Source: Fuerstiella marisgermanici (lineage in GTDB: Bacteria > Planctomycetota > Planctomycetia > Planctomycetales > Planctomycetaceae). From it: a stretch of 64,000 bases of DNA. Under the pieces are notes generated by a model. It ran no database searches. It was not told where the DNA came from and saw only the letters and a list, made by a program, of their open reading frames with translations. The stretch lies in contig NZ_CP017641.1 of assembly GCF_001983935.1 (NCBI RefSeq), positions 5,084,001-5,148,000 of the forward strand, read 5' to 3'. This document shows positions 1 through 9,500 of this stretch, piece after piece; position 1 is the stretch's first letter; every line of letters begins with the position of its first letter. The position numbers were made by a program, and so were the translations under genes.

Positions 1-278
1 CGAACGGCAAATACGGTGAACCCTTTGTCCGTCAGCGGTTTCATCCTGTGCTGCAACTGTTCCGGAGGCGACCAACGGGAGTACCACCCACCGCTCACCA
101 TAAACAACACCGCTGCACCGTTGGCTTCTTCGGTCGGCGCAAACACATCAAACGTGGTGGCCAGACCGAATTTGTGACCGTAGACGACATCCGGAACGAT
201 ACGAATGTCTTCAGCCGCGACCTGGGAAGTCGGGAACAACGACAAGCCAATGATTGCCAAAGCCAGCGAACGCAGCAT
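1..278 (-). CDS. Secreted alpha/beta hydrolase-fold protein, N-terminal part (runs off the window)
   Basis: Reading the minus strand from the ATG at 278 gives an open frame to the window edge. It begins with a signal peptide (MLRSLALAIIGL, ending near SQVAAED at about residue 23). A short segment typical of secreted esterase/lipase-like alpha/beta hydrolases follows: VVYGHKFGLATTFDVFAP, then a hydrophobic strand and VSGGWYS, which sits where the oxyanion-hole HGG motif is usual. Only about 92 codons are present, so the catalytic Ser-Asp-His triad lies outside the window and substrate cannot be assigned. The gene points away from lhr and is separated from its stop by about 290 bp in which I see no gene. 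The family call rests on the short N-terminal pattern only. Confidence 0.6.
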   Translation of the reverse strand, partial: MLRSLALAIIGLSLFPTSQVAAEDIRIVPDVVYGHKFGLATTFDVFAPTEEANGAAVLFMVSGGWYSRWSPPEQLQHRMKPLTDKGFTVFAV

Positions 279-572
279 GATACTATCCCTTCGGGTTTAG
301 ATGGTGGGTAACCGTCAATCGACAACTTTGTCTGGCGTCAGATTATACAGTGGCCGGTAAGCTATGCATCTCACGATGCCGCCGGGCTGACGATTTAACG
401 CAACAGCGAGCGACAGTTGCGCCCAAGCGAGAACCGCGAATTCCTTCACACACGAGCCTCCGGATTGATACCCAGCAACTGAGCAATCTACGACTGGTGG
501 CGTCGCCCGTTCAATCAGCTGCCCACCAAACACCTTGCGCCAGTTCGTTGAGCCACGGTGAAGGTATCTTTT

Positions 573-3500
573 TCAGGCGTCGACGCGGATGCCTTTGTGT
601 AGATACCCTTTGGAAGTTGCCGCAAAACCAGCCGCCAGCAGTGGCGCCGATAATGGTGAAGCCGACGGAGATTTGCCGTCGATCTTAGTCAGCAACAACG
701 ACTTTCCGGGCTTCGCAATATCAGCGACAGCTTTGGCCAGGAATTCAGCATCGGCTTCGCGCTGAGAGTCGTCGATCGTGCAGAACGAAATCAACTGCCC
801 GCGCGTGCGACTCAGATACCCGATCAGCCGTCCGTCCAGCACAATGACTTTTGCTCCGGCCACTCGCTGAGGACGCGATGATTCGGACGTTTCGGGCCAC
901 GACAAAGCGTTGCCCCATGGGCTGGCCGGGTCGGTCGCCGCCAACACGACCGACTTTGGATCGCCTTCCTTTGATCGATACGAACGCAGTTGATCTTCGG
1001 CTCCTGGCGACGCGAACTGAGCGGCCCCTAAACCGGCGACGAAGTATCCGCGACGCACTTTGCCCGCTTCTTCCATCGCCTTCAAGACGGGATACAAACC
1101 GGCAAATCCGCCCGCCACTTCTTCGCGAGCCAACATTTCTTTCGTGAGCACACCGTGCCGTTCCACTAACTGAGCGGCGATCGCCATTTGACGTTCGGTC
1201 GTCGTCGGTGCTGGCGTCTCTGAAGGTTGCGGTGACAATTCGACCGTTGGCAGCAGCGTCCAACGCCCTTCTGAACCTTGTAGCCGATTTTGCCGTCGTG
1301 ACCGGAAACCACGCATGTGTCGTCGTTCGCTGCGTTTATTGCCGGACGCGGAAGCTCGCAACGAACGCAGCGGCGTGAGCGTGTCGTTTGTCAGTTCACC
1401 AGCCCACACCATCTGCCACAGAACCTGCAACAGATCATTCGGGAACTCGCGAACAGCTTCAGTAATCTGCTCAAAAAACAATCCGCCCCGATCTCGCAAC
1501 AACACTCGAATGCTCTCAGCAGTGTCGCCCTCAACGGTCTGCGAAAACGGGGCGAGCGTTCTGTAATGATCCACCAGAAACAGCCCGATCCGGCCATCGC
1601 TGCTGCCTGTGCTGTCGAAGCCTCGCCAAATAATTTCGCGTTGAACGCATAGTTCATCAAGGTCCGCCGTGCGAAACCCCTGCACTCTCGCGGGCAGAAT
1701 TTCGTTTTCCAAAGTCGATGCTGGTAGTGGTGCTCCCTGCAGTTGTTCGACCACATCCAGCAGCCCATCCAGACCGCGTCTTGGCCTGGTGATGCCGTGC
1801 CAGTCCGGTAGAAAACGAGCCAATGCATCTGGTTCAACCGGCTCCACCTCTTTGCGAAGCGCGGCAAGGCTGCGGCGTTTCAACATCCGCAGCACGTTCG
1901 AGTCACACCATTCCTGCCCGCTGCGACCGGGCCGAAATTCGCCCTCAACAATGCGCTCACGTTCGACCAACTGAGTCAACGCTGACAGCACCGGAGCAAC
2001 CCCCAATCCCAGCCGCTGCGCCACTTCCGCGGCCGAAAACGGCGCGTGCGTGCGAGCGTACTGTGACACCAGATCGGTGAGCGCTTCCTGAACCGGTTCC
2101 AGAAAGGCATCAGCCAGACCAGAAGGAGGCATGATGCCCAACGCATCACGCAAGCGACCCGCGTCTTCAGCTGCGGCGAAACGATTTGCGTCGGCTGATG
2201 CGGCCGAAAACTCAAACGCCCTTCGGTGCTTCAACAGCTGATTGAGCCATTCGTTCACATGCCCCGCCGCCATGTCTTCTTCGGTGCAACGCTGCCCGAT
2301 TTCGTCCAACGACAACGCGCCCAAGTCCAGCAGCAATCCATGAAGGTCATCCGCATGCCGCAACTTCCAGCCATTCAGTCGCTGCAACTCCGCTTCAACG
2401 TCCGCCACAATTTCCGGGTCGAACAATTCGCGAAAGTCGATCGTCCCCAGTAGTTCGCGCAACTGGCTGTGATCCAACGCCAGTGTTTGAGCTCGCCGTT
2501 CAGCCAGCGGAGCGTCGCCGTCATAAATGAAGTTGCCGACGTAGTTAAAAAGCACCGCTCCGGCAAACGGCGACGGGTGCTCACTGCGAACAGACTGAAC
2601 TCGCACAGCCCGCGACTTCACGTCACGCAGCAGCGAAATAAAGCCGGGCATATCGAAAACGTCTCTAAGACATTCGCGATACGTTTCCATCAGAATTGGA
2701 AAGTTGCGAAACCGTGACGCAACTTTCAGAAGATCGTTCGCCTTGCGTCGCTGCAGCCACAACGGAGTCCGTCGGTTGGGACTGCGGCGCGGCAACAACA
2801 GCGACCGCGCCGCATTTTCACGGAACTTGGCGGCAAACATCGCCGTGCCGCCGATTTCACGAACCAGTTCCTCTTCGACGTCGTCCGGTTCCGGAAAGAA
2901 CACATCCGCCGACGGTACATCGCATGCTTCCGGAATACGAAACACGATCCCGTCGTCCGTCCACATCAGGTCGACTTCGTCCTGAGTTTCATTCCGCAAC
3001 CGCGCCGCCACCAGCATCGCCCACGGCGCGTGAACACGAGCACCATACGGCGACAGAATCACGATTCGCCAGTCACCGACTTCGTCCAGAAAACTTTCGA
3101 TCACAATCGTACGGTCCGACGGAATTTCGCCGATGGCCTCCACCTGCTCCTGCAAATATTCCAGCAGCGATACGGCCGCCGAATCCTGCAAGCCATGTTC
3201 GCTGGTGAGTCGAGCGGTTGCATCTTTCGGCGATTCTGCCAGCAATTCGCGAGACAACTGACCGATCGCACGGCCAAACTCCAACGGTCGCCCCGGTCCG
3301 TCGCCTCGCCAAAAAGGCATACGCCCGGGTTCGCCCGGCGCAGGGACCACCATGACTCGATCGCGAGTAATATCCATCACACGCCACGACGAAGCCCCCA
3401 GCAGAAACACATCGCCGGGGCGACATTCGAAAACCATCTCTTCATCCAGCTCGCCAACCCGCCCGCCCGATTCGCCGTCGTTGCCGACAAGGAACACGCC

Positions 3501-5129
3501 ATACAAACCGCGATCGGGAATTGTACCGCCATTTAAAATCGCCAGGCGTTGAGCCCCCTTGCGCGGCGAGATCATTCCGGTGATGCGGTCCCAGTTGATA
3601 CGCGGTCGCAGTTCGGAGAATTCGTCTGACGGATAGCGGCCCGACAACAAATCCAGAATGCTGACGAACGATGAATGCGGCAGTTCAAAGAACGGCGCGG
3701 CCGATCGCAGCGTTGCGAACACTTCGTCCACGTGAATCGCTTCGCGGCAGGTCATGGCGACAATCTGCTGAGCCAACACGTCCAGCGGATTTCGCGGATA
3801 CTTCGTTTCTTCGACCCAGCCATCCAGCATCGCTCCCGTCGCCGCGCTGCAGGCCACAAGGTCGCCTCGGTATTTAGGAAAGATGATCCCCGTCGACACC
3901 GCGCCGACCTGATGGCCCGCTCGACCGATTCGCTGCGTGCCCGACGCAATCGATGGAGGAGCTTCAATCTGGATGACCAAATCGACGGCTCCCATATCGA
4001 TGCCAAGTTCCATCGACGACGTCGCCACCATCGCCGGCAACGTGCCGCGTTTAAGGCGGTCCTCAATTTCAGCTCGAATGTCTTTCGCAATGGACCCGTG
4101 GTGAGCCAACGCGATTTCCTCTTCGGCGATCTCGTTAATCGCTGACGCCAATCGTTCGGCCAATCGTCGACTGTTCACAAAGATCATCGTCGATCGGTTT
4201 TGCCGAATGAGTTCGACCAATCGCGGATGAATGGATGGCCAAACAGAGGGAACCGCCGGTTCAGACGACGCCGGACCGATCAGAATGCCGTCTTCGTCCG
4301 GCGGCACGGCAATCGGTTGAAGGTCCTCCGCCGGAGTTTCAATCGTCAGCGAGAAGCGGCGTTTCTCTGACGCGTCGATAATGTTGACAGGGCGCGGTTT
4401 CACTGCCACACCGGGATCAGCAGTCGCCTCACCACCGCCCAGTAGTCTCGCGATTTCCTCCAGCGGACGCTGCGTCGCCGACAACCCGATCCGCTGAAGT
4501 GGGCCGCAGGTCTCGACTGCCTTCCGACGCAACCGCTCAAGGCGTTCCAGAGTCGAAAACAGATGAGTACCGCGCTTGGTGCCCGCCATGGCGTGGATCT
4601 CATCGATAATGACGGTCTGGACATTTGCCAGCACGGCGTCCGCTTTCGACGTCAGCATCAGGTACAGCGACTCGGGCGTCGTGATCAGAATGTCGGGCGG
4701 ATTCCTGACGATCGCAGCCCGCTCACGCTGAGTCGTGTCGCCGGATCGCACGGCGACGGTTGGAAGATGATGAGCCACCTCATGCCGTTCAGCATAGGCC
4801 CGCAAGCCAGCCAGGGGAGCTCGCAAATTGCGGTCAATGTCCACACCCAGCGCCTTCAACGGCGAAAGGTAAAGAACCTGAACGCCGCGCGGCGCGGCTT
4901 CAGTTGTCGATTCGACCGCATCAAAAAACAGCCGATCGATCGCTGCCAGAAATGCGGCCAGCGTCTTTCCGGAGCCCGTGGGAGCCAGCAACAGCGTGTT
5001 TTCGCCGTCCGCAATCGACGGCCACGCTTCGTTCTGAACGCGCGTTGGCTCAGAAAACGCCTGGCGGAACCAGTCCTGAGTGCAGGAGTGGAATCGGCCG
5101 AGCGAAGATGGGGCAGAAGCAGTTGACAT
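573..5129 (-). CDS. lhr: Lhr-family ATP-dependent DEAD/DEAH helicase
   Basis: A 1518-residue superfamily 2 helicase of the long Lhr type (about 1500 residues is usual for the full-length form). Visible motifs: Walker A APTGSGKT at 49-56, TPESL near 151, motif II DEIH at 176-179, motif III GLSATQ, a second RecA domain with FVNSRRLAERL and motif VI QRIGRAGHQVG. The long C-terminal half is the Lhr-specific region. Family knowledge: Lhr proteins are 3'-5' translocating helicases implicated in DNA repair and cytoplasmic nucleic-acid metabolism. The ATG at 5129 is followed directly by the expected N-terminal domain. It stands alone, without an obvious operon; the RAYT/REP locus lies just upstream. 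Identification is secure, the physiological role less so. Confidence 0.93.
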   Translation of the reverse strand: MSTASAPSSLGRFHSCTQDWFRQAFSEPTRVQNEAWPSIADGENTLLLAPTGSGKTLAAFLAAIDRLFFDAVESTTEAAPRGVQVLYLSPLKALGVDIDRNLRAPLAGLRAYAERHEVAHHLPTVAVRSGDTTQRERAAIVRNPPDILITTPESLYLMLTSKADAVLANVQTVIIDEIHAMAGTKRGTHLFSTLERLERLRRKAVETCGPLQRIGLSATQRPLEEIARLLGGGEATADPGVAVKPRPVNIIDASEKRRFSLTIETPAEDLQPIAVPPDEDGILIGPASSEPAVPSVWPSIHPRLVELIRQNRSTMIFVNSRRLAERLASAINEIAEEEIALAHHGSIAKDIRAEIEDRLKRGTLPAMVATSSMELGIDMGAVDLVIQIEAPPSIASGTQRIGRAGHQVGAVSTGIIFPKYRGDLVACSAATGAMLDGWVEETKYPRNPLDVLAQQIVAMTCREAIHVDEVFATLRSAAPFFELPHSSFVSILDLLSGRYPSDEFSELRPRINWDRITGMISPRKGAQRLAILNGGTIPDRGLYGVFLVGNDGESGGRVGELDEEMVFECRPGDVFLLGASSWRVMDITRDRVMVVPAPGEPGRMPFWRGDGPGRPLEFGRAIGQLSRELLAESPKDATARLTSEHGLQDSAAVSLLEYLQEQVEAIGEIPSDRTIVIESFLDEVGDWRIVILSPYGARVHAPWAMLVAARLRNETQDEVDLMWTDDGIVFRIPEACDVPSADVFFPEPDDVEEELVREIGGTAMFAAKFRENAARSLLLPRRSPNRRTPLWLQRRKANDLLKVASRFRNFPILMETYRECLRDVFDMPGFISLLRDVKSRAVRVQSVRSEHPSPFAGAVLFNYVGNFIYDGDAPLAERRAQTLALDHSQLRELLGTIDFRELFDPEIVADVEAELQRLNGWKLRHADDLHGLLLDLGALSLDEIGQRCTEEDMAAGHVNEWLNQLLKHRRAFEFSAASADANRFAAAEDAGRLRDALGIMPPSGLADAFLEPVQEALTDLVSQYARTHAPFSAAEVAQRLGLGVAPVLSALTQLVERERIVEGEFRPGRSGQEWCDSNVLRMLKRRSLAALRKEVEPVEPDALARFLPDWHGITRPRRGLDGLLDVVEQLQGAPLPASTLENEILPARVQGFRTADLDELCVQREIIWRGFDSTGSSDGRIGLFLVDHYRTLAPFSQTVEGDTAESIRVLLRDRGGLFFEQITEAVREFPNDLLQVLWQMVWAGELTNDTLTPLRSLRASASGNKRSERRHMRGFRSRRQNRLQGSEGRWTLLPTVELSPQPSETPAPTTTERQMAIAAQLVERHGVLTKEMLAREEVAGGFAGLYPVLKAMEEAGKVRRGYFVAGLGAAQFASPGAEDQLRSYRSKEGDPKSVVLAATDPASPWGNALSWPETSESSRPQRVAGAKVIVLDGRLIGYLSRTRGQLISFCTIDDSQREADAEFLAKAVADIAKPGKSLLLTKIDGKSPSASPLSAPLLAAGFAATSKGYLHKGIRVDA

Positions 5130-5254
5130 GCTCCTGTTTTAGCGAGCGAACCCTTCGTGGCAAGTCCGTTCCCAGCGCAAGCGACCGCAGAGGCTCCACC
5201 GGAGCAAACGAACAACCTGCAGCCATCAACCGGCATAGCCATGGAAAGTCACAA

Positions 5255-5330
5255 AGTGTGGCCCGAGTCTTCGACTCGTGAACAGTCACCGCAAACGCGT
5301 AGTTGCCGAGTCGGAGACTCGGGCCACACT
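5255..5330. repeat. REP-like inverted repeat at the 3' end of the RAYT gene
   Basis: Two arms of about 24 bases face each other: AGTGTGGCCCGAGTCTTCGA... on the left and the reverse complement of ...GAGACTCGGGCCACACT on the right, with one mismatch. Each arm itself contains the small palindrome CGAGTC-TTCG/CTCCG-ACTCG. The right arm overlaps the last bases of the transposase gene (its TAG lies at 5329-5331). The same arm sequence recurs in the array on the other side of the transposase, so these are most likely its cognate REP elements. Confidence 0.85.
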
Positions 5331-5991
5331 ATTCGAACACGTTGTAGTAGGCGATGTCGTCCATTTTGACACCCGCGTTGCCGGGGTTGTCACGGATGTA
5401 GTTCATCAAGTACCAAAACTGGGCTTCAGATCGAATTAAGTGATCAAACGGTTCGGCCTGCCAGAATGCTCCCGCGCGATTCGACAGCCGATTGATCCTT
5501 GTCGCCGAAAAACGCAACCAGCTTTCCGATTGCCTGGAGAGCGAAAATCCACGGCGGAATTGAGCAATCAAATGCACGTGATTGGGCATCACAATGAAAC
5601 TCGCCAGGTCGTACCGATCACCATCGAAGTGGCGAAGTGCATCGGCCACGATCTTCGCACACTCCGTCCGCTTCAAGACACATTCCCCATGACATTCATC
5701 GAGGCGTTCCTGCCAACCACGATCGCGAACCTTCGAGTACTCATTTCGCAAACGCATGGGCAGAGCGTTTGCTTCGGGAAGACGTTCAGAGTCACACTGA
5801 ATGCCATTTTCCTTCAGCCAACGTTTGATGTCGGCATGCCAGCCCGATACGACATCGCGTGGCATCGAATCAATGGTGCGAAAGGTGATGAAGATCGCCA
5901 CACCTGCCTGAAACCAGCGCGGCAAATCCCGCTGCCGAACCTCCAGATCCGCATCCCTGTCAAACGCACCAAACTTTCGCGGCTCAGGCAT
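5329..5991 (-). CDS. REP-associated tyrosine transposase (RAYT, IS200-like Y1 fold)
   Basis: A 220-residue protein of the Y1_Tnp/RAYT group. The HUH motif is present in the sequence VMPNHVHLI. A helix containing FWYLMNYIRDNP near the C-terminus carries candidate catalytic tyrosines. N-terminal ITFRTIDSMPRDV and the LPRWFQAG segment fit bacterial RAYTs. The ATG at 5991 is preferred over the GTG at 6018, because the latter lies inside the adjacent repeat. The gene is bracketed by copies of one palindromic repeat (5255-5330 and 6012-6408), the diagnostic arrangement of a REPtron. Family knowledge: RAYTs cut and join single-stranded REP hairpins and are usually single-copy, domesticated genes rather than free transposons. 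Whether this one is active is not visible. Confidence 0.88.
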   Translation of the reverse strand: MPEPRKFGAFDRDADLEVRQRDLPRWFQAGVAIFITFRTIDSMPRDVVSGWHADIKRWLKENGIQCDSERLPEANALPMRLRNEYSKVRDRGWQERLDECHGECVLKRTECAKIVADALRHFDGDRYDLASFIVMPNHVHLIAQFRRGFSLSRQSESWLRFSATRINRLSNRAGAFWQAEPFDHLIRSEAQFWYLMNYIRDNPGNAGVKMDDIAYYNVFE

Positions 5992-6011
5992 CGTTAAGCT
6001 TTCTGAAAAGC

Positions 6012-6408
6012 GCGGCACGAGTCTCCGACTCGTGAACTTGAGCAGTTACAACAACCCGCACGACACAAAACAATCCTACCATCAAGAATTATCCGCTGCC
6101 CGACAAGTCCCCGACTCGAAGCGTCACGCCACAGTGTGGCACGAGTCTCCGACTCGTAAACTCGAGCAGTTACAACAACCCGCACTATACAAGACAACCC
6201 CACCATCAAGAATTATCCGCTGCCCGACAAGTCCCCGACTCGGAGCGTCACGCCACAGTGTGGCACGAGTCTCCGACTCGTGAACTTGAGCAGTTACAAC
6301 AACCCGCACGACACAAAACAACCCTACCATCAAGAATCAACCACAACTTGACAAGCCCCCGACTCGGAGCGTCGGGCCACAATGTGCCACGACTCTTCGA
6401 GTCGTGCA
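6012..6408. repeat. 124-bp tandem array of REP-type palindromes beside the RAYT gene
   Basis: Three tandem copies with an exact 124-bp period; the core CACGAGTCTCCGACTCGTG starts at about 6017, 6141 and 6265. Each unit carries this palindrome, a spacer with GAGCAGTTACAACAACCCGC, the segment CCATCAAGAATTATCCGCTG and a second half-palindrome CCCCGACTCGGAGCGTC. The last unit degenerates and closes with CACGACTCTTCGAGTCGTG at 6388-6406. The array fills most of the gap between the RAYT gene and the kinase gene; no gene is seen in it. The GTG-initiated version of the RAYT frame would begin inside the first unit. Confidence 0.88.
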
Positions 6409-6558
6409 AGCCGTCTCCGGCAACTCCCGCTATTCACTCCGACGCCTTCGGCATCCTCATCTGCACAAGCAACACATGCGGCGAGCCTTTAGCTGTCGAC
6501 GTCCCAGCGAGCCAGTAATTGTTGACGGACAGCAATCTGCCACAGCGTGAAGCGTGCC

Positions 6559-9500
6559 TCATTTGTCCGCCCCGGTGGACGGTGCATCGCTTTTCTCCGC
6601 TACCTCCGGCCAAAGGTCATCGATCCACCATCGTCCTTTGAACTTTCTGAGTTCCATGCGGCTGTTGTCACTGGACTTGATCGACCAGGTGCCGTTGGTA
6701 TCTGATTTGATCTTGTAATCATTCCGTACCTTTTCGGTCAGTTGTCCGTCGTCAACATCGTCACTAAGGTGCGAAAACTCGAGCACAAACTGACGTGGGT
6801 TTTTCAGCAGGGAAGGTGCGGTGGCCGCGAGCATCAGTTCGTTTTGAGTGGGTTCGCGTGACTCTCCGCCTGTCACCTCTTCGCGAATGCTACCGGCGGC
6901 CTGGTACAGTGCTGCCTTCGCGATGGTAGATGGGGCCTCAATCATCGAACGTTTCAACAGTGCGTCAAGCCGTTCTGCTCGCTCGCGCTGCTGGGCGATT
7001 TGTTTTCGCTGGTAGGCTCCCTTCGGATTTGGGTCAAGCCTCCGATACATCTGCTGCAACCCCGTTGCTGTGAGCAGATAGCTTGCCGCGAACTGCTCAA
7101 TCACGCTATCCGAATAACAGTCCAAGCACCCTGTGACGTCATCGCGAAACTGACAGTCAGCGTAGTAGGCCATTAGCGCTTCAGGCGATTCGAAGTGGTG
7201 CGATAAAAGCTCTTCGTCATTAATGTTTGAGGTAGCACGGAAAGCATCCGTGTCAATTGGGATGCCGTCAAGGTAAGGTGCCAGTATGGGGAGTGCTGAG
7301 GATTCATTTGACGCTGCTTCTTCATCCGACATCAACTTAGACAACGTCACAACCATCATTGGTGTCCCGTGACGTTTGGCTTTGTCGAGTGGGTCATGTT
7401 GGGTGTGCAGTAGGATCTGCATTGCAGAAACGGGGCTTCGCGAATCGTGCGGGAAATTGATAACCTTGGTGACTACATTGCCTGACTGACAGTGCTTCAG
7501 ATCCGCATCTGTCAGCAGCACTGGAATCGTATTGTGTTGCACCCACCCGGCGGCTGCTGCGTTTGCCTGGGGCTCAAAATGCGCGACGATTCGACCGTAC
7601 TCTGGATGTTTCAGCGATACACTCACACCATCCGGGTGGCTTTCTGAGTCTATAATTAGTCGACAAGTATTATCCAGGGTGCCATTGCTTTCGTAGACGA
7701 ACTTAGTATTCGTCGGCCCCGAAATCTCAACTTGCACGAATCTGGCGCCTTTGCGATCTAGCTCTTGGGACACCCCTTTTTCCAACGGTTCGTCGTGCGC
7801 ACCCGCAATCTCAATCTCAAACTTGCCCGTGCGTATTGAGCTGCGATCCAGATCGCTGACCTCGTATTGCAGGAACACCTTCTGTTTTGGTTTGACGATG
7901 AGGTGCGTTTCCGTTCCCAGGACGTCGCGAAAATTGAGTTCCTGAGCCGGTGCGATCTCACTCAGACGCAGTGGTTGGCCCTGCTTGCGTGTCGGCGTTT
8001 CTCCGATTGTTGTTTGCACTGCACCACCCACCGTCATGTGCCGCGGGTCGACAACTTCCAATTCGTTCCCTTCCGCATCTTTGGCAATGAGCTTCTGATG
8101 CGAGAACACGTTGGACAGCGTCGCGTCGATCTGCTTTCCGGAAATACTGCGGTACAGGAACTCCGTTTTGATTGACTGCCCTATTTGGTAAACACGTTGT
8201 CCGGGAATCAAGCGGATTCCCGCCTGCAATCCGTCGTCGTTGGGTTTTCCCCAATGGATCATCGAATCATGTACCGAACTGACCGACACAAACTGTTCTC
8301 GGATTGGAAACGCGTACCCCGCCTCAGGATTAGCCAATTGAGCCATCGCCAAACGTACGGACCAAATTCGGAACGTGTCGCCGCCACGACTTCCAAAACT
8401 GCTAATTACCTCAAACCTGGCGTCCACGGACATTTGGTGCGTCTGTGCGATGCGTTGCAACCTTGCGAACGTTCCATTGTCAACCGCTGCCTCGTTGCGC
8501 TGCGACTTCCAATGCACAATCGCCGCCAGGACTTCGTTCTTCGTCAATGGCGGCTGACGTTTTCCGTTGATCGAATGATGCATCGCGTTGAATTCGGCAA
8601 TCGCAGCAGCCAGCGGCATCGACGTTTCATCAGAATTCGCCACCATCGGTGTCTTGAACGCCGCCGGTGGTTCGAGAAAACGCTCACGGATGACGACCTT
8701 GCTGTCGGATTTCCGGCTGACGAGCTGCACGCGATAAACACTTACTAGTCCACCATCTTCTGTCGCCTGAAAAAAACCGCCTCCTTCGACCGCCCACTGC
8801 TCCGGCAACTGGCGTCCAATCCCAACATCGGTCAACAATTTGCGAGTCTCGATTGTCAGATCGTTTTTGGTTTGCAGCTTCCACAGACAGCAGCAAAGCA
8901 CTTCTTCGACCGTGAGTGGCAGCTGAGGATAGTCGCTCTCGAAAGACTGCATCGAGCGATTGAACTCGTCAACGATATCTGAGATCGAACGGGAACCATC
9001 CGGCTGATCCGGGATGCGGTCAAGGTAGGGAGGCAGCTTGGGTTCGGATCCGGCGAAATATGGGCCAGTGGACGAGGACGAGACTTTCTGCGGAACAACG
9101 GGATTGGCGGAGCCAGGCGTTTCGGACACCGCATTCGTATTGGTCTCCGGCAGCGAAAGCGTTACGACCAAAAGTGGTATCCCGTGATCCTTAGCTAATT
9201 CGAGCGGGTTAACGCCTGGATCGAGTCTCGTTGAAACCACGACGTTTGGTCCAAACATCGCTTCCAGGGAATTCTCCGGTAGATAAATCACCTTGGTCAC
9301 CGCGTTGCCTGAGTGGCAGTGTTCGAGATCTTCACTTGTGAGCCGCACGATAATGGAGTGGTGTTGCAGCCACTCTGTTTGTGTAACATCCGTCTTAGGC
9401 TCCAAATGGGCGATCATCCGACCGTACTTTGGATGGTTCAGCCACACGCTGAGACCGTCCGGGTAACTTTCCGAGATTCTTACGGAATCAGGACGGTCTG

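Noticed and set aside
67-100. Similarity of the hydrolase gene to the tail of the 80-bp repeat family
   Set aside because: Only about 20 bases match, they fall in a codon context (GGWYS) conserved for protein reasons and the other blocks of the repeat are missing.
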